Shown here piece by piece: positions 1 through 11,629 of a DNA stretch of 64,000 nt; the stretch's first letter is position 1; the number at the start of each line of letters is the position of its first letter. This DNA is from Ochotona curzoniae. Taxonomy: Eukaryota > Chordata > Mammalia > Lagomorpha > Ochotonidae. The position numbers were made by a program, and so were the translations under genes. Location: positions 24,838,001-24,902,000 of the forward strand of contig NW_024466599.1 in the NCBI RefSeq assembly GCF_017591425.1, given 5' to 3'. Under the pieces are notes generated by a model, which was not told the DNA's origin, did not search any database, and saw only the letters and a list, made by a program, of their open reading frames with translations.

Positions 1-133
1 TATTGTTGGAGGAAAACTGTTGAGATGAGTCTGTGTCCTGGTGTCAATGACAGTTTGTAAGACTGGACACAACATTGAGAGAAACACAACAGACACCACC
101 TAGCCCACATAGCCCAAATGTTTACTATAGGGC

Positions 134-176
134 TTGTTTTTTTTTGTTTGTTTGTTTGTTTGTTTTGTTTTTTTTT
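134..176. repeat. T-rich (TTTG)n tract
   Basis: A T-run is interrupted by regular TTTG units and leads directly into the reversed A-tail of the adjoining minus-strand SINE. It is best read as the expanded tail of that insertion rather than as an independent microsatellite. Confidence 0.8.
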
Positions 177-485
177 AAAGATTTATTTGCTTTTATCAGG
201 AAAGTAGATTCACAGAAAGGAGATAAGGAAAAATTTTCTACTCACTGGTCCACTCCCGAAATGGCTACAACAGGCGAAGCTGAGCTCTGAAGCCAGGAGC
301 CCCTCTGGGTCTCCCACATGCATTTGGACTCCCAAGGCTTTGGACTGTCCTGTACTACTTTCCTAGGTCACAAGCAGAGAGCTGGATCAGAAGTGAAGCA
401 GCCAGGACATGAACCAGCACCCATATGGGATGCTAGCCCTTTCAGGGAAAGGATTCACGCATGGAACCATCATGACGGCCTCAAC
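171..485 (-). mobile_element. tRNA-derived SINE (lagomorph C-repeat type), diverged
   Basis: The segment reads as the reverse complement of the family. It opens with TTTAAAGATTTATT, passes the C/T-rich block seen as GA on this strand and the CACTCCCGAAATGGC block, and reaches the B-box side at CACCCATATGGGATGC near 420. Substitutions and small changes are spread throughout, so this is an old copy. Two short open frames over it have no coding meaning. Confidence 0.8.
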
Positions 486-1218
486 TATTGGCTTGTTACA
501 GACTAGTTTGCCAACTCCTGACCTTTAGAAATAACCGAGTACATCCACAGGAGCTAGGTCTGAGACTTTCAATCACTCTCATGCCAAGCAAATCATCCTG
601 ATTCTTATCCTAAAGCCCACGTGCCAGCTGGTGCTCATGTGTGTTTGCCATCCAATATTTTTATTCTCCCAGTCATAGTCTATCTGCAAGATAAAATGCC
701 AGATTCCTTCTCATGAATTCAAAATGTTGGGGTGGCTAGGTAGACGTTGGCCTGTGTAGCTAAGAGGGACTGAAGAAAAATGGGAATTGCCATGCAGTAG
801 AATGAGGAAAACATGTGGCGACAGACATGTATTTGCATGGCAGGAGTCTTGACATTGCTTAATAACTTTCTCCTTGGGAACAACTAAGGGAAATGTCAAT
901 TATCCTTCACCAAAGAGGCTATTAGTGAAGTTCTGGGGGTAATTTTAACAATTCCACTCTAGGAAGCCCTCCAACCAGAGAGATACCCCAAACAGAGAGG
1001 CAGGAAGGGCCATACTAAAAAAAAACTAGTTTGATTGCAAACTGGGCTCTCTGTACTCTCCTGACACATCTCCTTGCTATCAGTTGTACTAATTTTCATG
1101 AATCTTTGTTTCACTCCTCACTTGCCCTTTTGTGTCTGTGACTTCCTGTCACGTGGTGTCATGAGACAGCCAACTCACAGAGCTGGAAAGATCTACTTCT
1201 ACTTCAATACACGATATT
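486..1218. other. Non-repetitive intergenic stretch, nothing recognised
   Basis: No SINE, L1 or coding signature is visible. Short frames here lack codon or motif support. Confidence 0.5.
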
Positions 1219-1533
1219 GGGGCTGGCGTTGTGTTGCATGCAGCTTTAGCCATATACTGTTATTGCATATAGGCAGCCGTTCAAGTCCCAACCACTTCAC
1301 TTCCAATCCAGCATGTACCAAATGTGCCTGGAAAGCATGGGAAACGGTTCTTATTCTTCAGGCCCTGCCACCCATAGGAGAGACCGGGGTGGAATTCTGG
1401 GCTCCTGAATTTGGCCTGGCCCACCGCAGCCATTGCATCGATTTGGGGAAATGAACCAGCAGATGGAAGATATTTTTTTTTCTCTGTTTCTCCCTTCCTT
1501 TCTATAATTCTGCTTTTCAAATAAACATTTTTT
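1219..1533 (+). mobile_element. SINE, diverged full-length copy
   Basis: It starts at GGGGCTGGCGTTGTG, has the degenerate B box CCGTTCAAGTCCC near 1280, the body blocks GGAGAGACCGGGG and GGGGAAATGAACCAGC, a T/C-rich stretch and the end TTCAAATAAACATTT. The TTCAAATAAA end belongs to the older subfamily shared with rabbit; the youngest copies here end in TTCCAATAAA. Confidence 0.8.
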
Positions 1534-3127
1534 TCCCGTTTTCTAAAAAGCTTTGGTGTCTCTGATCCTTATTCAGCACTGTATTCCTGCACGTTCATTT
1601 GAACTCCGTTTTTTACAACTCTATCATCATGTCTCAGCTAATTTTCTTTCACTTTTATTATCTTATTCATCCTTGAAAATATTTGAATCTGTGCTTCCTG
1701 CTGCATGACAAGTTTTTTTTTGCAAAACTTTAAGCTGAAAGTTTCTATGAAAAACCTCACTTAAATGGATTCATTCTAAAAAAAATCTGTTCGCAAGAAG
1801 CTAATTCATAAGTATTCTCCAATTTCCCTAATGACTCCCAGACTGCTCAAAATGTGGAAAACATGCTATTCCCTTTGGAAAAAAACTCAGAAGACATGAG
1901 GCCCATAAAATTCCTGCATTCACAGCAAAGGGCATTGTTCAGGGCAGGCCAAAGACTCAAGATGACCAATAATTTTTCATGTGATGACATGTGTGCCTCA
2001 GGCAGTGGGTCAGTGTTTTCCACAACCTCATGGCAACTGTTTTGTGAAGTACTCTTTTTTTTTTTTTAAGATGGAAACACATAGGATTTGATTGAAAGAA
2101 GATGAAAGATACAACACTGGGAGAAATAAAGTGAGACATGGTTAGCAATACTGGGTCTAAAGAAGAAAATAAACGGAGAGGGTAGAAAACAGTGCCGTTG
2201 AGGCTGATGACATTAATGAGATCATGTGGAGCTGTTAGCTATGAACAAAGGAAGATGCAACTCTGAAATGATTATCTGAGTCTTTAGCCTCAGACTAGAA
2301 CCTGTTGCTGCAAAAGATGTTGAAATGAGGTACCCTGAGCCAACTATTTCCACCGTAAGAAATTCAGCTCACCTGCTCCGCCAGCAGCATATCCAATACA
2401 AGAAGCAGGTTAGAGTTCAAATGGCCAAGCATAGTTTCATATTAAAGACGACACGATACAAAGAAATTGATTTGATGTGTCCTTCAAATAAATTGGGTTA
2501 AATTTTCAAAACTCTGGTGTGCGCACTACTCTCCTGGTGGGCCTGCTGGAAGCTTTCTCCCTGGGACGCTGCTTCTGGCACCACCTTTTCCAGTCTCTGT
2601 CACTGAAGACTTCAAAGCCAGTCATCGCATTTCCCCAAGGGTCATTATACAGCAAGTCACTGTTTTCTGGACCAGATTAACTCCATACATATTTTTCAAA
2701 ACAAATTTTTGGAAATTTTTCTTTGCTCTTTGTTGTGTTTTCTCTAAGTTTGCCCTCCCTTCGTCTGCCAACATTACAGGAAAAAAAAAATATCTGCAAC
2801 TTTGGCAGATTTAGCAGTGCCGTTACTCCTGGTATTGCCAATGTCAGTCTACTTCTCTTTGACCTAGGCATGACTTCAGGGCACCCGGCCCCTGGATCTT
2901 TCCCTTCCTCTCTGCACATGCAAGTAGTTTTTCCAAAACACAGGCCATATTGTGCTGCTCCTCCAGCATAGCATCTTTCACTGAAATCCTGCTCATCCAT
3001 GAAAAGCAAAGTCATTGTTAGTCCCCATGAGTCTCCCCAGTCTGTAGGTTTCCGCCATGTCTCTGATGTCCTCTGATCTTTCATCGTGCTATTCAGGCAC
3101 ACTTCTTTCTCTGTGGAGCTAGAGGCT
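1534..3127. other. Mostly unique sequence, nothing recognised
   Basis: About 1.6 kb without a recognisable repeat apart from short A- and T-runs near 1710, 2055 and 2780. Open frames on both strands, such as the 220-codon minus-strand frame that begins near 3339, cross low-complexity sequence or SINE and do not resemble a protein family I know. Confidence 0.45.
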
Positions 3128-3460
3128 GAAAGAGAGAGACAGAGACAGAGTTGAAAAAGTAGAACACTGAAGGGAGAGACGTAGAGACACAGGTAGAGAA
3201 GAGAGAGGGAGGTAGAATGGGAGAGACAAGGAAAGACAGACAGGTGGAGGGAAAGAGCTCTTCCCTCTGTGGCTTCACTCCCCCGATAACCACAGCATCC
3301 AGAGTTGAACCCTGCATTCCTGGCTTCCACATGGGTCACTGGCAGGCAGGTACCAGGGCCATTCTCTGGTACATTCCTGGGAATGTTTAGTAGGAAGGTA
3401 AATTGGTAGAAGAGCAGCTGGAACTCACTGAGCTCGATCAGCTGTTGTTCAGTGCTGGAT
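3128..3460 (-). mobile_element. SINE, old, with expanded GA-rich tract
   Basis: A roughly 120 bp purine-rich tract (3128-3250) corresponds to the reversed C/T-rich body. It is followed by the diverged CACTCCCCCGATAACC block, the CACATGGGTCACTGGCAGG block, and the AGAGCAGCTGGAACTCACTGAGC block on the B-box side. The tract is clearly longer than in the neighbouring copies. Confidence 0.6.
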
Positions 3461-4214
3461 GCAGCCGGGCGTACTTCAAGGGAGACTGTCTCTGTTCAGA
3501 GTATGAGCACCATGAGGGTCACTGCAAGGGATTTATTCTCCTTCTTGTTCACTAATCATGGTAAAGTATCCAGACCCGGATAGTACAGGACTAAATGGTG
3601 AATTAATAATTGAATGCATTTTGTTTTCCAAGAAGGGCCGATTTGTGTTAACTCTCCCTCTGGTTTGCTACTTCGACACATTTACTTTCTGTTTGCATAT
3701 TCCAATCTAATTACTTAGGTATTCACTCTTTTTAGCATATATATTATCTCTTACAGCGGAAACAACCTGGAGGGTAAAATATCTCTGCTTTTCAGTGGTA
3801 GTAGTATTTGTTATCTCTTCTCTAAATGGCCTCGATGAGCCTAAGGCTGTAGAAAAAAACAAACACCACCCAGAAATGTCTGTAATAACATTTTGTGTTC
3901 AGTGATAAAAATCTGTACAGTCCTCTGAGGAAGGGAAAGTAGCAGCAGGAAATGCTGCATGAAGGGGATGATAATGACTGGGCATTTGTAAAGCAGAAGT
4001 ATCCTAAGGAATTAAGGTTGCAGGTGAGATAAATGCAGAGGTTGGAGCAGAAACCCGGCTAAGTGATGAGAGCCATTTAGTTATTCAGGGGTGCACACAC
4101 TCATAGCACATTTATTGAAAGTCTATTATATCCTGGGTTCCAACAATGAAGCTGTGCAGGCAAGTCATCGCCCTTGTGGAGCTTACACTCCAGTAGTAAG
4201 AAAGGGTCCCAAAA
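3461..4214. other. Unique stretch, nothing recognised
   Basis: AT-rich sequence with no repeat family or coding signal that I can support. Confidence 0.45.
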
Positions 4215-4499
4215 AAGAGGGCCTGCTGGCTAAGTCCTCACTCTGAACGCACCAGGATCCCACATGGGCGCAGGTTCTAATTCCGGCACTCTGCTTCCCG
4301 TCCAGCTCCCTGCTTGTGGCCTGGGAAAGCAACTGAGGACAACCCAAGGCTTTGGGACCCTGCACCCACGGGGGAGACCCAGAAGAAGCTCCTAGTTCCT
4401 TGCTTCAGATCAGCGCAGCTCCGGCCATTGTGGTCACTTGGGGAGTTGCATCTCCTCCTCTCTGTCTATCTCACTTTGCAATAAAAATAAATAAATAGG
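4215..4499 (+). mobile_element. SINE, intermediate age, head eroded
   Basis: The body reads CACATGGGCGCAGGTTCTAATTCC (B box), GGGAGACCCAGAAGAAGCTCC, then CACTTGGGGAGT and CAATAAAAATAAATAAATA. Head bases before GCCTGCTGGC are degraded. Part of the block between the GGGGAGT motif and the C/T tract is missing. Confidence 0.85.
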
Positions 4500-4577
4500 G
4501 GTGTGGATTGATAAAATCAGAATGGAGAGAATAACATTTTATTTAGAAAGACTTTGTGAGACTGCAACATTTACATA

Positions 4578-4770
4578 AGGGCTTGGAGTTGTGGCAGAAT
4601 GAACTAAGCCATCAACTTAAATATCAATGTTCCATACCAGAGCACTGGTTTCAGTTCTGGTTACTGATTTCCCATCCAGACTTCTTCTAATATACTTGGA
4701 AAAGCGCAGAGAATGGCCAAAGTACTTGGGCTTCTGTCACCCACATGGGAGGAATGGAAGGCATTTCAGC
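4578..4770 (+). mobile_element. Old SINE, 5' half, split by a later SINE
   Basis: Head and middle of an older copy, ending at GGAGGAATGGAAGGCATTTC. Its 3' half resumes at about 5135 on the far side of the minus-strand SINE, so these two pieces were once one element. Confidence 0.7.
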
Positions 4771-5134
4771 CTCCTTTTCTTTCTCTCTTTCTTTCTTTTT
4801 TTTTTTTTTCTTTAAACAAAGATTCATTTATTTTTATTGGAAAGACATTTACAAAGAGAAGGAAAAGACAGAAAAATTTTCCATCCACTGGTTCACTCCC
4901 CAAGTGGCCATAATGGTTGGAGCTAAGCCAATCCGAATCCAGGAACCAGGAGTTCCTCCAGGTCTCTTATGCAGGTGCAGGGTCCCAAGGCCTTGGGCAA
5001 TTCTCCCCTGCTTTCCTAGGCAACAAGCAGGGAGCTTGTTGGGAAGTGGAGCAGCTAGGACATGAACCGGCACCCTTATGGAATCCCGGGGTTTGCAAGG
5101 CAAGGATTTATCCACTAGGGTATCACTCTGAGCT
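4771..5134 (-). mobile_element. SINE nested inside an older SINE
   Basis: A pyrimidine-rich CTTT/T-run tail (4771-4812) leads into AAAGATTCATTTATTTTTATTGGAAAG. The full body follows, to CAAGGCAAGGATTTATCCACTAGGGTATC at the head. It lies in the middle of an opposite-strand SINE and is therefore the younger of the two. Confidence 0.85.
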
Positions 5135-5258
5135 GGCTTCCATCTGATCCAACACTTGCAGCCATCTGAGAAGTGAACCAGTGGATGAAATATCGGTTTC
5201 TCTCTGTCCCTCTTATTTCTTCCTCTCTGTCACTCAAATCCATAATTGCATGTATTTT
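5135..5258 (+). mobile_element. Old SINE, 3' half of the split copy
   Basis: Continues the 4578-4770 element with TGGCTTCCATCTGATCC, GAGAAGTGAACCAGTGGATG and the C/T-rich stretch ending near CACTCAAATCCATAA. Confidence 0.65.
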
Positions 5259-5270
5259 TTTAATGTCTAG

Positions 5271-5571
5271 GCCAGAAGCCAGAACTGTGGCACAACAACT
5301 ATGCCTCAGCCTGTGGAATGGGTGTTTCATCTTGGTGCCTGTTCAAACCCTAGCTGTGCCACTTCTGATCCAGCTCCCTGTTCATGCACTTGGATGGACT
5401 GTGGAGCATGGCCCGCAAGCTTGGGCCCCTGAACCCAGGCAGAAGAGCCATAAGAAGCTCCAGCCCAGCAATGGCCATTGAAGCCATTTGGGGAGTGAAC
5501 CAGCAGATGAAAGATCTTTCAAGCTCTCTCTGTAACTCTGCCTTTAAATAAAAAATAAATGAATCTTAAGA
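5271..5571 (+). mobile_element. SINE, older subfamily
   Basis: The eroded head GCCAGAAGCCAGAACTGTGG is followed by CTGTTCAAACCC (B box), the body, GGGGAGTGAACCAGCAGATG and the end TGCCTTTAAATAAAAAATAAATG. It lies just downstream of another plus-strand SINE. Confidence 0.8.
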
Positions 5572-6001
5572 TGTCCCAGCCATATTAATTTCTGTACTTC
5601 ATTTGAAAAATTTTGCCATAAAAGAACAGCTCTGTATTCCTAAGAGAACAGTTGAATAATAAAATCACTTTTTTTTTTTTACATGTTTGTCAGAAACATC
5701 TGGCATTTGAAATATTTACTAATGATTTTAAATCTCCGGGAAAATGTGTAATGCACAATTACTCGTATAATGTTTGATTCCAGTTTGTATATATGTGATG
5801 TAAAGCACAATTAAATGTAAATGACATCATCTTTTCTTTTTACACACACTTTGCAAAAAGTTTTCATGATTATAACAACTATTTATTAAGCTTGTAGTGC
5901 TTTCCAAGGAATCTTTCTAGAATTGAGGCTCTTTTGTGAAACAGAGCACCCTTCTATTCTTATGGAAATGACATTCTGGAGAAAGAAGCAGACAATAAGG
6001 A
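5572..6001. other. AT-rich unique stretch
   Basis: No repeat family or gene signal seen. It contains an 11-base T-run near 5670. Confidence 0.45.
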
Positions 6002-6325
6002 GGGCCAGCACCGTGGTGTAGTAAGCTAAGCTTTCACCTGTAGAATGTGCCTCCCATATGGGTACTACTTCATGCCCCGGCTGCAACACTTGTGATCGGC
6101 TCTCTGTTTATGACTTGGGAAAGGAGCATGACCCAAGGCCTTGAGCCCTTATATCCATGTAGGAGACCTGGATGAAGCCTGTGGCTTTGGATCAGCCCAG
6201 TTCTGGACATTACAGTCATTGGGGGGAGCGAATGAACCAGCACATGGAAGATGTCTCTCTCTCTCTCTCTCGCTCTCTCTCTCTCGTTCACATCTCTCCT
6301 TATCTCTGTAGCTATGCCTTTCTAT
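6002..6325 (+). mobile_element. SINE with (CT)n tract
   Basis: Starts at GGGCCAGCACCGTGG and has the usual body. A pure CT microsatellite at about 6254-6285, broken once by a G, replaces the short C/T-rich block of the family. The end is at TGTAGCTATGCCTTTC. Confidence 0.8.
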
Positions 6326-6600
6326 ATCCAATATCAGTGCTGTTCAAGATGTGGTTTCTCCATGCCTATCCAGCTTCCTGCTAGCACTTTCTGGAAGGCA
6401 ACAAATGATGGCTTAAATGCTTAGGTTCCTGTCACCTTGCATGGGCTTCCAGGAACCTAGCTTCAGCATGGCCCAGCACTGGGTGCTGCCTCTTAGGAGC
6501 CATTGAGAGCATTTGAGATGTGACCCAGCAAATGAAAAATTCTCTCTCTGTCTGTCATTCTGTTACTGACTAGACAAAAAAAGAAATATTAATAAATACT
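6326..6600 (+). mobile_element. Second SINE in tandem, 5' truncated and diverged
   Basis: Begins immediately after the preceding copy and lacks a clear A and B box. Recognisable blocks are CCAGCTTCCTGCTAGCA, TGGCTTAAATGCTTAGG, TTGAGATGTGACCCAGC and TCTCTCTGTCTGTC. Confidence 0.6.
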
Positions 6601-7865
6601 AAAAAATAAAGTCAGAGTGTTTGATAATGCTACAGATATAGATGCTGCTTAATTCTTCAACGTTATGCTCTTTGTCTAAGAATTATTGTTAATGGTATGA
6701 AGCGAGGCAGTGTAAAAATTTCAAATGGTTCAAATGGAAAGTTAATTGAATTATTTATGTCAATGTGAGTTACAAAAATGTGCACAATTTCTTTTTAATA
6801 ATGTAACTACTAAAAACAATAAAAATTATATATCTTGTTTTGAACATCATCTTCTAAGAACCAAAAAGACACTTCAACTAGGAAGTGATGCCAATTTCAT
6901 TACATTCTGCACTAGTGAGCTTTTGAAATTGTAAAATATAAATAAGGTGTGCTTGCTGCTTGAATCATTTGCATCCATAGAACATAATTTAAAGACAATA
7001 AATACTTGATGACAAAGCTGGCTTATTTCTTGAAGAAATCTCATTCAGATATGATAAAAGTTAAAAGAACAAAGTGAATTCAAAAATAACTACAATTCTG
7101 CTTTATATCTCGGAGATATCACTCATGATAATACTAGATTTCTCAAATGAATCTTTTGAGAAGTGAAGCAAAGTGGAATACTTTTTATTAACGTTGGGAA
7201 AATAAGATTTTTATTTCTGTTTCCATATGTATTTATTTAGAGCTCTCTGAACACTGGATATTTGGATGCATCTGTTGAATAATAATTTCAAAGCTTGCGT
7301 TATGCAGAAGTTTACAGTATAAAAATATTTGTATTTTTTATACATATTTGTATTTGTTTATTTTCAATGTTCTAGCAAGCTAAGGACTTTTAGCCTCTCT
7401 GAGCAGGGAAGCTGTTTGCCACACCAGCAGTCCCAATCCCATTGAGACAGAAGTCTAGCCTTATTTGTAAAGAAGGAGAGAGGAAAATTCCCCATGAGGG
7501 ATGATTTTTGTGTCATCACTTATAACCAAAAAAATAAAGGGATGTGTTGAACGACTTAGAGCTATCCATTTTGAACAACAAAGCTTCTTAAGATCACACT
7601 ACTAAACCATTATTTGGGTCAAATTATAACATGATGTAAGTAAGTTAATGAACCCATGAAAAATACTCTTAGAGTAGTTGCTTGACTTAGATTTTGTCTG
7701 CCTTTATAAATACAGATATATTTGTTTTTAATAGAACTTCTGAAAAAGATGGAGTTGGATCTGTACTTTGCACTGTGCCTAACAGCAACTTCAAATAGAT
7801 GAAAATAAAATGTTGAGATCAAAGAAGAAATTTTAGAATGAATTCCTTTATTTACTTCCTAAAAA
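6601..7865. other. AT-rich unique stretch, nothing recognised
   Basis: About 1.26 kb of AT-rich sequence with only short chance open frames. I see no element or gene that I can support. Confidence 0.45.
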
Positions 7866-8250
7866 AAACCAAATACCCTGTGCTCTCTCTAATGTAAGAA
7901 AACCATCATGCAAAATTAGAATGTATAGTGAGGGAGTAATAGATACTACCATATACAGATGTGAAGACACAATGCAACATACATTCCTACTTCCAAATCA
8001 AAGATGGACTGCCAATGCAACTGTTGGACATACCTAAACAATGGGATGATGGACTGTCTGACGTTGTCTGTACCAACAATATCAGGGCACACTGAAATTA
8101 CAAACTGATAGAAATATAGTTCCTTATGAAGGATTATGCTATTGTAACAATGTGGGGAAAATCAGTTGGGGGGGAGTGGAAATTGGGGTGGGAGTGGAAT
8201 TCCAGATTCTATAGAATTGTATCATAAAATTCAAAATTAAAAACAAAATT
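7866..8250 (+). mobile_element. L1 3' end (ORF2 tail plus 3' UTR), 5' truncated
   Basis: CAAATACCCTGTGCTCTCTC corresponds to the C-terminal end of L1 ORF2. The 3' UTR that follows contains CCAAATCAAAGATGGACTGC and a G-rich stretch (8166-8200), and ends in an A-rich tail. The same 3' UTR appears reversed at about 15.83-16.15 kb and 31.67-31.97 kb in this window, which ties the three together as one lagomorph L1 lineage. Confidence 0.75.
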
Positions 8251-8579
8251 TAAAAAAGATTTATTTATTTTTATTGGAAAGTCAGATATACAGAGAGGAG
8301 GAGAGACAGAGAAGAAGATCTTCCGTTTATTGATTCACTCCCCAAGTGACCACAGTGGCCAGAGCTGCACTGAGCTGAAGCTAGGAGCTAGGAGCTTCTT
8401 GTGGGTCTCCTATGTGGGTGCAGGGACCCCAAGGCTTTGGACTGTCCTCAGCTGCTTTGCTAGGCCACAAGCAGGGCACTGGATGGGAAGCAGTGTGCTG
8501 GAATTAGAACCGACACCCATGTGGGATCCTGGCACATGGAAGGTGAGGAATTCAGCCATTAGGCTACCACTCCAGGCCT
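8251..8579 (-). mobile_element. SINE joined to the A-rich L1 end
   Basis: Opens with AAAAAAGATTTATTTATTTTTATTGG directly at the A-rich L1 terminus and runs through the full body to GCCATTAGGCTACCACTCC. All family blocks are present, with moderate divergence. Confidence 0.85.
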
Positions 8580-9110
8580 AATGTTGCTCTCTTTTATCCC
8601 CCCAAAAGGATTCCATTGGTTTAGATTTAATTTTCTAAAGTCTGTAAAGAGAGCATTGTTCACAACAGTCTTTGTAAAATACTTCGGAGCTGTTTACTTG
8701 TCCTCTAGACCAACGAAGCTCGAGTCACACAAATCTCTGTTCTTCTAGTGCAACAAAGTGATACACGCAGCACATTCAATTCACAATTCTACATCCAAAA
8801 ATTCGATATACTTTGACCTTTCCAAGCTCTCAATGACTAAAGATGACATCATCCTACCATTTACATATCACAGCTCTATGGTTATATAATGAAGCAAATG
8901 TATGGTTGTCAGATAGTGCATACTTTTAATATTCATATTTTTAGGCAGAAACACTTAAGTGATTTTTAATACATGTATGTACATTTTTAATGTAATGCGT
9001 AAGTATTGTTAATGAAACACATTGCCAAAAATCTGTCACCAGCTGTTTTGCTTTAAGATAATGCTAATATATTCTCTCTGTGTGTTTCAAGCTTTCTTCT
9101 ATAAATACTT
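8580..9110. other. Unique stretch, nothing recognised
   Basis: No repeat or coding signature seen. Confidence 0.4.
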
Positions 9111-9426
9111 TTGAAAGATTATTTTGTTTTTATTTGAAATACAATTATCCAGAGGGTTACGAAGAGGATGTTCCAACTGCTAGTTCATTCCCAAAATGGT
9201 CGCAGCGGCCGGATAGGAGTGGAAACAAAGCCAAGAGCCTGGAGCTTTTTCAGGTCTCCCATGTAGGTGCATCCGCCCAAGGCTTTGGACCATCCTCCAC
9301 TGTTTTGCCAGGCCGTAAGCCAGGAACTGGATGGGAAGTGGAGCCTCGGGGACTTGAACTCACACTTAAAATGGGATGCCAGTGCTGCAGGCAAAGGCTT
9401 AACCTATTATGACACAGTGCCAGCTC
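9111..9426 (-). mobile_element. SINE, full-length, moderately diverged
   Basis: Reversed tail TTGAAAGATTATTTTGTTTTTATTTG, the CATTCCCAAAATGGTCGCAGCGGCC block, the CTCCCATGTAGGTGCA block, the TTGAACTCACA B-box region and the head CTATTATGACACAGTGCCAGC are all visible. The 110-codon frame across it is repeat-derived. Confidence 0.8.
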
Positions 9427-10867
9427 CCCTTAAATATTTTTGAAACAAAATACTGGGCAACCTAAGTCATCACACTTGTTGACACTAAGGATAGAAATAA
9501 TATACCAGTTAGAAACACAGGTGGTAAAAACAAAACAAAACACCCAGCTCTATTCACTCCTTAGAAGATAAAATAAAATTTGGAAGTCACTACAAGTTTT
9601 TGTGAAAGGAACTGTTCCAGTAAACCAGTAAACCAATTAATTTTGAAAAGAGGCACAAGTGAAATATATTACTTTCAATTGTGTGCGGAATATTAAAATG
9701 CTCAAATTTGTAAGTTCCTTATTACAATTAAAGTGACAGAAATGTTTATTTCACCATGTTTACACTTAATTTGGAGCTTGTGCTGTGCATAACACAGTAT
9801 ATTTCACATAAGTTTTAATTATCTTTGTCACTAGAAGGAAACTGCAGCAGCATATGCTTTTATGTATGTGAATACATTATAAATAAAGATGATATTTAAT
9901 TTGAATTCAACCCTATTCAACAACCTGATGAAAGAACTTATTCCTGGGAAGCCTCATTAATAGTATTAACATTTCCATTGTTAGAGAAAAATATATCTAT
10001 TGTCAATCATAAAAAAAAATCTCAAAAATCAAAATTAAATACACTGTGTATTGTGAAAGGTTAACTGAACTTTTGTTATTGACATGTGTATCTTTCTTGT
10101 TTAAGATAGTTTTGTCTAAAACACTTGGAATGTATGTTAGTAGTAATATAAAGTCTATTTATTTTACTTAGTATTATTTTGTGTGGCATTTCTTTTTTAA
10201 TGTAGCATAATTAATGACTATAAAAATTTTATTCCATAGTGATGTTAGCATTTAATTTTTCTCTTTATTATATTTTATTATATAGTAGTTAATGCTTCTT
10301 ACAGTTTATTTAGAAAGAACTATAAATAATCAAGAAATTAGCATAAATCCTCCTAAAATATAACGCTTATAACACTTGTGCTTATTTCAATTTAATTTCT
10401 TATGAAAACAGATTCACATACAATTGATAACAATAAACCTTCAGTCATAAAAATTCAGATATCTGGACTTTACCATTTTACAATTATTTGCCATTCAACA
10501 ATACTATGTACATCATGTTAATAGAAAAGTATTGCATCCTGCATGATAAATTATATTGGCTAGTTACTTATAATTAAGCAAAAACAATTCTTCCTGTTTT
10601 TGTTATGGCAAGTTATAGTCTGATTTCTCTGTAACAACAGTCCAAAGTTCATTTTCTAGAGTTCAAATGTCAAAAAATGAGTTTGGAGGTGACTTTTATT
10701 TTAATTCTCTTTGAAGGTGTCAGTAGTCAATTTTAAAAACCAGCATACAGCTTAGTACTTTAAGCAGAAAGTGGTTTAGCACCATATATTGGACATTTTT
10801 AATATCTTTTACTGAGACATCTTTCATTGTTACGTCTCAATAACCAGTTCAAAAAAATTTTTTTGAC
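9427..10867. other. Very AT-rich unique stretch
   Basis: About 1.4 kb dominated by A and T, with no SINE, L1 or coding signature that I can support. Confidence 0.45.
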
Positions 10868-11165
10868 ATTTTTAAATATTTCTTTAATCTATTTGGGAGG
10901 CAGAGACAAAGACGCAGAGAGAAATGGAGAGAGAGAGAGAGAGACAGTGCACTTCCATATCCTAGTTCACTCCCTAACACCAGAAGCTCACAACTAAATC
11001 CAGGTCTTTCATGTGGCATGCAGGAATCCAGTAAAGCGAGCCAGAAGTACTGTGCCTCAGGTTTACACCAACAGAAAGCCAGAATCGGGAGCCAAAACTA
11101 GAAATTAAACCCATGTAATCAATAATGTAAGTGACGCAAAAGCTAGGCCAACTGCCCACTAGGCA
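10868..11165 (-). mobile_element. Old SINE, highly diverged
   Basis: TTTGGGAGGCAGAGACAAAGACG is the reversed tail of the older subfamily (complement of GCCTCCCAAA). A (GA)n stretch (10930-10943), the CCTAGTTCACTCCC block and an eroded head at CTAGGCCAACTGCCCAC follow. It is more degraded than the other copies. Confidence 0.6.
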
Positions 11166-11188
11166 AAATGCATTTAATTAGTGTTTTT

Positions 11189-11510
11189 AGGGGCCAACGC
11201 CATGGCATAGTGGTACAGCGCAGTAGCAGCGTCTCTATGGGGGCTGGTTTGAGTCCTGGTCATTCTACTATTGCTAGAGTTCTCTGCTAATGTACAGCAG
11301 AGGATAGCCCAAATGCTTGGGACACTTCACCCAGGTGGGGAATGTCTGGACGCTCCTGGCTCCTGGTTTTAACCTCGTCCATCCCCTGTTATTGCTATGA
11401 TTTCGAGAATGAATAAAAAAAAATGGAAAAATCTCATTTTCTCTCTCTCTCTCTCTCTCTCTCTTGTTCACCCCCCCCCCCCGTAACTCTGCCTTTCAAA
11501 TAAACTTAAT
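11189..11510 (+). mobile_element. SINE with (CT)n and C12 tract
   Basis: The head is GGGGCCAACGCCATGGCATAGTGG and the B box is TGGTTTGAGTCC. An (A)8-interrupted stretch is followed by (CT)n at 11440-11463 and a run of 12 C at 11471-11482, then GTAACTCTGCCTTTCAAATAAAC. The A-rich insertion near 11413-11430 is unusual for the family. Confidence 0.8.
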
Positions 11511-11629
11511 ATTTTTTAAATACCATTTTTAGGCACTATATGCTAGGCAAAACAGTAACACATTCCCCAAGGTAGGAGAAAAGAAATATGAAAAATGAAG
11601 ATTTCTGTTTTTTGTTTTTCATGGAATAC

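Noticed and set aside
2677..3339. 220-codon minus-strand open frame, the longest in the window
   Set aside because: It runs through the GA-rich tract and body of an old reversed SINE and has a low-complexity Leu/Ser-rich start. No family motif.
11471..11482. C12 run as a regulatory quadruplex
   Set aside because: It lies in the simple-repeat part of a SINE and is a single homopolymer, not four spaced G/C runs.
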